NCBI GenBank assembly: GCA_023336765.1
Contig: JAMBLL010000214.1
Location: 1-5,538 of the forward strand
Length of the DNA stretch: 5,538 nucleotides
Direction of reading: 5' to 3'
DNA from: Actinomycetes bacterium
Lineage (GTDB): Bacteria; Actinomycetota; Acidimicrobiia; Spongiisociales; UBA5794
A model generated the notes under the pieces. The model did no database searches. It was not told the DNA's origin and saw nothing but the letters and a program-made list of their open reading frames with translations. Positions 1 to 5,538 of this stretch are shown here, piece after piece. How positions within the stretch are numbered: the stretch's first letter is position 1; the number at the start of each line of letters is the position of its first letter. A program made the translations under genes and the position numbers.

Positions 1-479
1 GCATCGAGTCTGCCACCAAGACCAACCTCGACAACGGCCACATCAACTGTCGCGGTCGCAAAGATCGAAAACGCAAGCGCAGCGGTCACCTCGAAGTACG
101 TGACGAGATTGCCCGAGGTCTCCTCGTAGCCCGTGACGAACCACGAGATGTCACTCACGGCATCGGTGAAGTCGTTCGGATCAAGCATGACACCATGGAT
201 CGAGAATCGCTCCTCGATCCGCTCGAGGTGCGGGGATGTGAAGCCTCCCGTAGCAAGCCCGTGGGCGCCAAGGATCTGTTGGATCATTCTCGACACCGTC
301 GTCTTGCCATTCGTGCCGGCGATGTGGATCGTTGGATACGTGTCCTGTGGGTCTCCCATGAACTCCAACAGCCCGGTGATCCGTTCGAGACCGGGCTGTA
401 CTCCACGGCCGATTCGTTCGTCGAGGAAGGCCTCGGCTTCGTCCCTGTTCCTGATGATGGGGGTAACGGTGTCTGACAT
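1..479 (-). CDS. folC: Bifunctional dihydrofolate / folylpolyglutamate synthase, N-terminal part (cut by window edge)
   Basis: This is a cytosolic Mur-ligase-family enzyme. It joins L-glutamate to dihydropteroate and/or extends the glutamate tail of reduced folates, using ATP. Reading the minus strand from the ATG at 479 gives 159 residues plus a partial codon (GC, necessarily Ala), with no stop. Visible signatures are the P-loop GTNGKTT at residues 55-61 inside HIAGTNGKTTVSRM, the motif TSPHLERIEERF at 81-92 (folate/Mg-loop region), TYFEVTAALAF at 127-137, and VEVGLGGRLDA at 150-160, the block that normally continues into T-N. The family is usually about 430-500 aa, so roughly the last two thirds lie outside the window. 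The start sits 2 nt after the valS stop, and AGGGAG at 491-496 on the minus strand is a plausible though rather distant ribosome site (11 nt). Family assignment is very secure; whether it has both activities cannot be seen from this part. Confidence 0.95.
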   Translation of the reverse strand, partial: MSDTVTPIIRNRDEAEAFLDERIGRGVQPGLERITGLLEFMGDPQDTYPTIHIAGTNGKTTVSRMIQQILGAHGLATGGFTSPHLERIEERFSIHGVMLDPNDFTDAVSDISWFVTGYEETSGNLVTYFEVTAALAFSIFATATVDVAVVEVGLGGRLD

Positions 480-481
480 GT

Positions 482-3085
482 TCAACCAAGCTCCCTGAGT
501 TGGCTTCGCTGCTTTTCGAGTTCGTGCAATTGAACAGTCATCCTGTCCTCCTCTTGTGCCACGACCTCAGCTGGCGCACGATCGCGGAAGTTCGGATTGT
601 CGAGTTTGGAGCGTGACCGCGCGATCGATGCTTCGAGTTCCGCAATGGCCTTTTCGATCCGCGGTCGCTCCGCATCGACATCAACGAGGCCAGCAAGGGC
701 GATGTACGCCTCAACCCCGTCAGATGACAGCCGTGTGTACCCCGTCACAGGATCTGGCCGTTGGCCGCTGTGAGGCGTGGAGGACGTCAGCGACGCAACC
801 TGGGTGAACCACCATGAAGAGAGTTCAGCTTCCGCTGTTGTCGCCACGATCACAGGCATCTCCGTCTTGCGTGGGATCTGATGCTGGGAGCGGAACTGTC
901 TGATCCCCGCCACGATGCCCTGGAGCGACGCCATCTCTTCGGGTGCGTCGTAAGCTGGCACATCTGGCCACGCTGCAGTGATGAGAAGCGTGGAATCGTC
1001 GCCGAGGTGTGACCACAGTTCTTCGGTGACGAAAGGCATAACAGGGTGGAAGAGTTTGAGGACGTCGCGTGTCACGGCACCGAGCGTTGAGAGCATGGCA
1101 GCGTGCCGTTCGCTGTCACTTTCGTCGATCGACTTCGCCATCTCCACATACCAGTCGAACACCTCTGACCACGCGAAGTTGTAGAGAATCGCAAACGCAT
1201 CGGACAGCCTGTACTCGTCGAGAAGGCGATCGACCTCACGTGAGGTTTCACCCAGACGCGCAAGGACCCAGGCGTCCTCCGGGCCCGGGTTGACCGGATA
1301 TCCTCCGTCAGCGGGAACTGAGGATACGTCCATGAACTCGACCACGAACCGCACGGCGTTCCAGAGTTTGTTACCAAAGCGCTTTGCGGCATCGATCGCA
1401 TCGAGGCTCAAGGGGATGTCGTGGCCTGGTGCTGCTGCCTGTATGAGGGCGAGCCTGAGGGCATCTGCGCCGTACTCGTCGATCAGTTCGAGCGGGTCGA
1501 GGGCGTTGCCAGTGGACTTCGACATCTTCTTGCCCTCACTATCACGGACCATGCCGTGGATCAAGATATCGTCGAACGGGGGCGCTTCGGTGAAGTGGAT
1601 CCCCATCATCATCATGCGAGCCACCCAGAAGAATATGATGTCGAAGCCGGTCACGAGAACGCTCGTTGGGTAGAACGCATCGAGGTCCGGCGTCTCTTGT
1701 GGCCAACCCAGCGTTGAGAAAGGCCATAGTGCAGAGGAGAACCAGGTATCGAGGACATCCTCGTCCTGGACGAGATCGGTCGAACCGCACGCACACTGTG
1801 TCGGGTCGTCCATGGATACGATCGTTTCGTCACACTCCTTGCAGTACCAGGCAGGGATGCGATGGCCCCACCACAACTGGCGGCTGACGGTCCAATCCCG
1901 TAGATTCTCCATCCAGTGGAAGTAGCTGTTCTCCCAACGCTTGGGATGGAATGTCACATCCCCGGATCGGATCGCTTCGATGGCGGGTCCGACCAGTGGC
2001 TGGACCTTGACGAACCACTGCAACGACAACAACGGCTCGATCACCGTGTGGCACCGCGAACAGTGCCCGACCGAGTGCGGGTGCTCCTCGACCTTCTCGA
2101 TCAGCTTGAGTTCCCGAAGCTTGGAGCGCACGGCCTCGCGGGCTTCGAACCGGTCCATGCCGAAATAGGGCCCACCCGCCTGGGTGATGTTCGCCTCCGT
2201 GTCGATGACGATGATCTGCTCGAGGTCGTGTCTGAGACCGATCTCGAAGTCGAGGGGGTCATGGGCGGGAGTCACCTTGACGGCGCCCGTCCCGAACTCG
2301 TGTTCCACACCCTCGTCTGCCACCACAGGGATCTCCCTGTTGAGGATCGGCAGCAGCAGCGTCTTGCCGATGGCGTCCTTGTACCTCTCGTCGTCAGGGT
2401 GAACAGCCACCGCGGTGTCGCCGAGCATCGTCTCAGGACGGGTCGTTGCGACGGTGATGTACCCGGAACCGTCCTTGAAGGGATACTTGATGTAGGTCAA
2501 CTCCCCAGGGTCGTCCTCGTGCTCAACCTCGATCTCGGACAGGGCCGTATGACATCGTGGGCACCAGTTGATGATCCTGTTGGCGCGGTACATGAGACCC
2601 TGCTCGTACAGTGTCACGAAGACCTTCCGGACGGCGGCGCTCAAACCCTCATCGAAGGTGAAACGCTCCCGTGACCAATCCACAGAATCGCCGAGCTTGC
2701 GCATCTGCTGAGAGATCGTGTTCCCTGAGCTGTGCTTCCATGCCCAAACCCGGTCGATAAAGGCTTCCCGACCGATGTCGTGGCGGGTCATGCCTTCGAT
2801 GCGCAACTCTCTCTCCACCACGTTCTGAGTAGCGATGCCCGCGTGGTCCATTCCAGGGAGCCACAAGGCCGCGTACCCCTGCATCCGTTTGCGTCTGATC
2901 AGGATGTCCTGCATGGCGTGGTCGAGTGCGTGACCCGTATGCAAAACGCCTGTTACGTTCGGAGGTGGGATGACAATGCAGTACGGCTCACCATCAGGGT
3001 TGACCTCAGGCCGGAATGCACCGCTCTCCTCCCACACGCCATACCAGCGCCCTTCGACCTCAGCGGGATCATATGTCGGGTTCAT
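482..3085 (-). CDS. valS: Valyl-tRNA synthetase (class I), complete, 867 aa
   Basis: This enzyme charges tRNA-Val with valine and hydrolyses mischarged Thr-tRNA-Val. Seen in order: the HIGH-type motif HTGH at residues 49-52 after PPPNVTG; the CP1 editing domain with TTRPETMLGDTAVAVHP (214-230) and TPAHDPLDFEIG (272-283); Cys pairs C175/C178 and C342/C345, likely one zinc site; a second Cys cluster at C415/C418 and C431/C433; DEDVLDTWFSS (441-451); TGFDIIFFWVARM (479-491); the KMSKS loop at 520-524; an anticodon-binding helical domain with HPVMPFVTEELW (680-691); and a C-terminal coiled-coil arm (about 803-867) typical of ValRS. Length matches bacterial ValRS. I chose the ATG at 3085 because AGAGG lies 5 nt upstream (3091-3095) and the protein begins with the usual ValRS opening (Y-P-x-x-V/E-x-x-W). 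The frame stays open 258 codons further upstream, but that part is antisense to the amidohydrolase and has no ValRS character. Confidence 0.98.
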   Translation of the reverse strand: MNPTYDPAEVEGRWYGVWEESGAFRPEVNPDGEPYCIVIPPPNVTGVLHTGHALDHAMQDILIRRKRMQGYAALWLPGMDHAGIATQNVVERELRIEGMTRHDIGREAFIDRVWAWKHSSGNTISQQMRKLGDSVDWSRERFTFDEGLSAAVRKVFVTLYEQGLMYRANRIINWCPRCHTALSEIEVEHEDDPGELTYIKYPFKDGSGYITVATTRPETMLGDTAVAVHPDDERYKDAIGKTLLLPILNREIPVVADEGVEHEFGTGAVKVTPAHDPLDFEIGLRHDLEQIIVIDTEANITQAGGPYFGMDRFEAREAVRSKLRELKLIEKVEEHPHSVGHCSRCHTVIEPLLSLQWFVKVQPLVGPAIEAIRSGDVTFHPKRWENSYFHWMENLRDWTVSRQLWWGHRIPAWYCKECDETIVSMDDPTQCACGSTDLVQDEDVLDTWFSSALWPFSTLGWPQETPDLDAFYPTSVLVTGFDIIFFWVARMMMMGIHFTEAPPFDDILIHGMVRDSEGKKMSKSTGNALDPLELIDEYGADALRLALIQAAAPGHDIPLSLDAIDAAKRFGNKLWNAVRFVVEFMDVSSVPADGGYPVNPGPEDAWVLARLGETSREVDRLLDEYRLSDAFAILYNFAWSEVFDWYVEMAKSIDESDSERHAAMLSTLGAVTRDVLKLFHPVMPFVTEELWSHLGDDSTLLITAAWPDVPAYDAPEEMASLQGIVAGIRQFRSQHQIPRKTEMPVIVATTAEAELSSWWFTQVASLTSSTPHSGQRPDPVTGYTRLSSDGVEAYIALAGLVDVDAERPRIEKAIAELEASIARSRSKLDNPNFRDRAPAEVVAQEEDRMTVQLHELEKQRSQLRELG

Positions 3086-3090
3086 CGTTG

Positions 3091-3095
3091 CCTCT
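3091..3095 (-). promoter_or_regulatory. Ribosome binding site deciding the valS start
   Basis: AGAGG on the minus strand lies 5 nt before the ATG at 3085. It supports that ATG over the many upstream in-frame starts in a long open frame. Confidence 0.6.
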
Positions 3096-3137
3096 TGGTG
3101 GTGGTGACGGTGCGGGCTGGCAAGTGTAAAGGCGTTG

Positions 3138-3158
3138 TCCGTCGTCCGTTTTCCGTTT
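3138..3158. repeat. Three tandem 7-nt units (TCCGTCG, TCCGTTT, TCCGTTT)
   Basis: The core TCCGT recurs at 3138, 3145 and 3152, exactly 7 nt apart, and the last two units are identical. On the minus strand the units read AAACGGA, AAACGGA, CGACGGA. The block lies 10-30 nt upstream of the possible valS -10 box and overlaps the left edge of the palindromic element by 4 nt. It could be a direct-repeat operator or chance low complexity. Confidence 0.5.
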
Positions 3159-3217
3159 CTCTCCCCCGGCCTTCGCGGGGGAGATGGGCCGAGGAACGAG
3201 GGCCAGAGGGGGGAAAC
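3155..3217. repeat. GC-rich palindromic intergenic element (possible interspersed repeat)
   Basis: The strongest part is an 8-bp perfect stem, CTCCCCCG (3161-3168) with CGGGGGAG (3176-3183), closing a 7-nt loop GCCTTCG. A second, weaker stem pairs GGCC (3187-3190) with GGCC (3201-3204). An outer stem pairs GTTTC (3155-3159) with GAAAC (3213-3217), so the whole could fold as a three-way junction. A competing pairing of TCCCCC (3162-3167) with GGGGGA (3209-3214) is also possible. The element lies between two divergent gene starts and has no T tract on either strand, so it is not an ordinary intrinsic terminator. Its style (hairpin, then AGATG, then AGAGGGGG) resembles dispersed intergenic palindromes found in many GC-rich genomes; that resemblance is from memory, and copy number is not visible here. 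Confidence 0.55.
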
Positions 3218-3302
3218 CAAGTCGCACCACTGAGATTGCACCCGTTCCTGATGACGTGCTGACGCCTGTCGACCGATTCGAGTACATTGACGACACGACA
3301 AC

Positions 3303-3309
3303 AAGGGAG
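3303..3309 (+). promoter_or_regulatory. Ribosome binding site of the first amidohydrolase
   Basis: AAGGGAG lies 5 nt before the ATG at 3315. It fixes this as the start, which also matches the N-terminus of the downstream paralogue residue for residue. Confidence 0.7.
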
Positions 3310-3314
3310 CCCTC

Positions 3315-4532
3315 ATGACCGTGCGTATCGAAGCTGACCTTCTGATTCCGGGCCGGGGAGATCCGATCGAGCGTGGAACCGCGGTGCTCGATAGCGGCAA
3401 GATCACATACGCCGGCCCATCCGATTCTGCACCAGACACACCCGATGCCGATGTCACTGTCGTTGCGGTTGTGATGCCGGGTTTGTGGGAGTGCCACGCG
3501 CACTTCGTTGGCCTAGCCGAACCGAACCTCGAGAAATTCGTGACTGAACCTCCAGCACGCCTGGCAGCACGCGCAGTTGGGGATCTCCACAGGACGCTGA
3601 TGGGAGGCGTGACATCCGCACGCGAGATGGGTGGGATCGGCCTTGATATCCAGCCGGCCATCGCGGCAGGACAGGTTTCGGGACCGACCGTGTACGGCGC
3701 AGGCAAGATCCTGTCCACCACCGGTGGGCATGCGGACATCCACAGCGTGCCCCTCGATGCACTCCACACGCTCGACCACCTCGGTGAACTCTGTGACGGC
3801 GTCCCGGAGGTCACAAGAGCCGTGCGGCTCCAGCTGAGAAGAAACGCAAAGGTCATCAAGGTCTGCGCGTCCGGCGGGGTGATGTCCGAGGTCGACCACC
3901 CGATCCATCAGCAGTACTCCCACGAAGAACTCGTCGCGATCGTTGAGGAAGCCACACGTGCGGAGCGCTATGTCGGTGCGCACTGCCATGGACTCCCTGG
4001 AATCATGGCGGCACTCCGAGCCGGCGTGATGACGATCGAACACGGTAGTTACATGGATGAGGCGGCCGCCGACATAATGATCGAGCAAGGAACGATCTAC
4101 GTACCGACCAGGTTCGTTATCGACATCCTCCTCCAGTCGGAGGACACGCTTCCACGCTATGCCTACCTGAAGGGCCAGATGGTGGCAGACCATCAGGCGA
4201 ACGCCATGAAGATCGCCATTGCGAGAGGTGTGAAGATCGCGATGGGCACGGACATCTTCATTAGCGGAGACCTTTACGGCCAGAACTCGCTCGAGATCAA
4301 GCTCCTCCAAGACGCTGGCATGACCGCCCTTGAAGCGATCGAAGCGGCAACGGCGAACGGCCCGGACACACTCGGTCCTCAGGCTCCCCTTTCCGGTCAA
4401 CTCAAAGAGGGCTACGACGCTGATGTCATCGCGATCGACTTCAACCCGCTTGAGGACAATTCCGGCTGGGGCGACCCCGACCGTGTGACACACGTGTGGC
4501 AGTTTGGCAACTCTGTGAAGGCTCCGGCATGA
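3315..4532 (+). CDS. Metal-dependent amidohydrolase, imidazolonepropionase/prolidase-like group (COG1228 type), copy 1, 405 aa
   Basis: This is a cytosolic hydrolase (no signal peptide or membrane segment) of the amidohydrolase superfamily, a TIM barrel flanked by a small beta-sandwich built from both ends of the chain. Seen: N-terminal strands (residues 1-53), then PGLWECHAHF with the HxH metal pair H61/H63; VIKVCASGGVMS with K182 as the probable carboxylated lysine; AHCHG (H223/H225); IEHGSY (H243); and GTDI (D313). Together these give the expected binuclear metal site. The C-terminal GQLKEGYDADVIAID (361-375) and VTHVWQFGNSV (391-401) return to the sandwich domain, as in complete family members, and length is normal. 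Characterised relatives include bacterial Xaa-Arg/Lys-type dipeptidases, but the group covers many substrates, so the substrate here is unknown. The stop codon overlaps the next start (ATGA, 4529-4532). It is divergent from valS and probably under its own promoter. Confidence 0.93.
   Translation: MTVRIEADLLIPGRGDPIERGTAVLDSGKITYAGPSDSAPDTPDADVTVVAVVMPGLWECHAHFVGLAEPNLEKFVTEPPARLAARAVGDLHRTLMGGVTSAREMGGIGLDIQPAIAAGQVSGPTVYGAGKILSTTGGHADIHSVPLDALHTLDHLGELCDGVPEVTRAVRLQLRRNAKVIKVCASGGVMSEVDHPIHQQYSHEELVAIVEEATRAERYVGAHCHGLPGIMAALRAGVMTIEHGSYMDEAAADIMIEQGTIYVPTRFVIDILLQSEDTLPRYAYLKGQMVADHQANAMKIAIARGVKIAMGTDIFISGDLYGQNSLEIKLLQDAGMTALEAIEAATANGPDTLGPQAPLSGQLKEGYDADVIAIDFNPLEDNSGWGDPDRVTHVWQFGNSVKAPA
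4517..4521 (+). promoter_or_regulatory. Internal ribosome binding site for the second amidohydrolase
   Basis: GAAGG inside the last codons of copy 1 lies 7 nt before the ATG at 4529. With the ATGA overlap it suggests both independent initiation and translational coupling. Confidence 0.5.
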
Positions 4533-5538
4533 CGCTACGCATCGATGCCGACCTTCTCATCCCTGGCAGGGGCGAACCGATCCACAACGGCACGGTGATC
4601 CTCGAGCGGGGATCAATCGCGTATGCAGGGATAACGGCGGCCGCACCGGCTACACCAGGTGCGGACATCACACTCGTCCCAGTTGTGATGCCCGGCCTGT
4701 GGGACTGCCACATCCACTTCACGGGGCTTGCCGTACCAAATTACGAGACGTACGTAACAGAACCGCCCGCGCGGTTGGCAGCACGCGCAGTTGGCGATCT
4801 CCATCGGACACTGATGGGGGGCGTCACGTCCGCTCGCGAGATGGGCGGGATTGGCATCGATATCCAACCGGCGATCGCGGCAGGGCAGGTATCTGGGCCG
4901 ACCGTCTACGGCGCAGGCAAGATCCTCTCGACGACCGGAGGACACGCCGACATCCACAGCGTCCCTCTCGATGTGCTAAATTCAATCGACTATCTCGGCG
5001 AGCGGTGCGACGGTGTGCCTGAGGTCACGAAAGCCGTACGGCTCCAACTTCGCAAGAATGCCAGGGTCATCAAGATCTGCGCGTCAGGTGGCGTGATGTC
5101 CGAGGTCGACCATCCCATCCATCAGCAATTCACCCACGACGAGCTCGTCGCGATCGTCGAAGAGGCTTCCCGTGCGGAACGCTACGTCGGTGCCCACTGC
5201 CACGGGTTGCCAGGAATCATGGCAGCGCTTCGCGCCGGTGTCATGACGATCGAACACGGATCGTACCTCGACGAGGAAGCTGCGGACATCATGGTCGAAC
5301 AGGGAGCGATCCTCGTGCCGACGATGTTCGTGATCGACCTCCTCCTCCAGTCGGAGGACAAGCTTCCACGATATGCGTATCTGAAGGGTGTGATGGTGGC
5401 AGACCACCATGCAAACGCACTCAAGATCGCTGTTGGCAACGGCGTCAAGATCGCCATGGGAACGGACATCGGCATCAGCGGAGACCGCTTCGGCCAGAAC
5501 TCGCTTGAGATCAGACTCCTCCAGGGCGCTGGGATGAC
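4529..5538 (+). CDS. Metal-dependent amidohydrolase, paralogue copy 2 (3' end outside the window)
   Basis: This is a tandem paralogue of the preceding gene. Reading from the ATG at 4529 gives 336 residues plus two bases without a stop; about 70 residues of the C-terminal sandwich are missing at the window edge. It aligns with copy 1 without any gap, with about 61 differences in 336 positions (roughly 82% identity, counted by hand). All metal-ligand candidates are kept at the same numbers: H61/H63 in WDCHIHF, K182 in VIKICASGG, H223/H225 in AHCHG, H243 in IEHGSY, D313 in GTDI. Copy 2 has the more usual Asp at residue 59 where copy 1 has Glu. Differences cluster in residues 10-80, 151-160 and 250-320, including FISGDL versus GISGDR just after the barrel-end Asp, near the expected active-site mouth. 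Predicted to be an active cytosolic hydrolase with a substrate related to, but perhaps distinct from, that of copy 1. Confidence 0.93.
   Translation, partial: MTLRIDADLLIPGRGEPIHNGTVILERGSIAYAGITAAAPATPGADITLVPVVMPGLWDCHIHFTGLAVPNYETYVTEPPARLAARAVGDLHRTLMGGVTSAREMGGIGIDIQPAIAAGQVSGPTVYGAGKILSTTGGHADIHSVPLDVLNSIDYLGERCDGVPEVTKAVRLQLRKNARVIKICASGGVMSEVDHPIHQQFTHDELVAIVEEASRAERYVGAHCHGLPGIMAALRAGVMTIEHGSYLDEEAADIMVEQGAILVPTMFVIDLLLQSEDKLPRYAYLKGVMVADHHANALKIAVGNGVKIAMGTDIGISGDRFGQNSLEIRLLQGAGM

Larger units (their letters stand above)
3086..3314. promoter_or_regulatory. Divergent intergenic region between valS and the amidohydrolase pair
   Basis: These 229 bp must hold the promoters for both directions, unless the genes are read from elsewhere. 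For the plus strand, CTGACG (3259-3264) and TACATT (3283-3288), separated by 18 bp, form a weak sigma70-like pair (4 of 6 matches each) and would give a leader of about 20 nt. For the minus strand, TACACT (3128-3123) could be a -10 box, but I see no convincing -35 box. No T-box hallmark (GGGTGGNACCGCG-like antiterminator) was found upstream of valS. The middle holds a heptamer repeat and a palindromic element, listed separately. Promoter calls are inference from weak matches. Confidence 0.4.

Noticed and set aside
133..498. Plus-strand open frames opposite folC.
   Set aside because: The minus strand carries clear FolC motifs across this stretch; the plus-strand products look like shadow translations.
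1916..2674. 252-codon open frame antisense to valS on the plus strand.
   Set aside because: It is entirely inside the valS catalytic and editing region, shows no recognisable domain, and lacks a convincing ribosome site.
3161..3183. Intrinsic terminator.
   Set aside because: The hairpin is strong but no run of T follows on either strand, and both flanking genes start here rather than end.
3086..3230. T-box riboswitch upstream of valS.
   Set aside because: The conserved T-box antiterminator sequence is missing and there is no terminator hairpin with a T tract. The leader before valS appears too short for a full T-box if the weak -10 at 3123-3128 is used.
3086..3859. Long N-terminal extension of the valS reading frame (258 extra codons, minus strand).
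   Set aside because: It runs antisense through the first amidohydrolase and across the intergenic palindrome, has no ValRS-like sequence, and a good ribosome site plus the canonical ValRS N-terminus begin at 3085.
3513..4493. 326-codon open frame antisense to the first amidohydrolase.
   Set aside because: It is a codon-bias shadow in GC-rich DNA. Its composition is rich in His, Arg, Val and Asp with no recognisable domain. A similar antisense frame opposite the second copy (5084-5410) simply mirrors the gene duplication.

Overview
The window looks like chromosomal DNA from a GC-rich bacterium (roughly 60% G+C by eye). An actinobacterial-type lineage is the best guess. The valS-folC gene order and a FolC P-loop of the form GTNGKTT fit that, but Firmicutes also carry valS-folC, so the assignment is an inference. 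There is no sign of phage, insertion sequence, CRISPR, tRNA or rRNA.

Layout: two transcription units diverge from a 229-bp intergenic region (3086-3314). To the left, on the minus strand, lies a housekeeping operon: valS (3085-482, complete valyl-tRNA synthetase of 867 aa), followed after only 2 nt by folC (479-1, the N-terminal 159 residues of dihydrofolate/folylpolyglutamate synthase, cut by the window edge). To the right, on the plus strand, lie two tandem paralogous metal-dependent amidohydrolases. The first (3315-4532, 405 aa) is complete. The second (4529-5538, at least 336 aa) is cut by the right edge. They overlap by 4 nt (ATGA) and are about 82% identical over the shared part, with no indels.

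How the genes relate: valS and folC serve translation and folate metabolism and are probably co-transcribed. The amidohydrolase pair is a separate, translationally coupled unit of unknown substrate. All metal-ligand candidates are intact in both copies, so both are predicted to be active. Most amino-acid differences lie outside the catalytic barrel core, which suggests related but distinct substrates or a hetero-oligomer.

The intergenic region holds a GC-rich palindromic element (3155-3217) and, directly beside it, three 7-nt tandem units (3138-3158). These are the least explained pieces of the window. I see no strong evidence for a wholly new biological system; the coupled paralogue pair and the palindromic element are the best leads.
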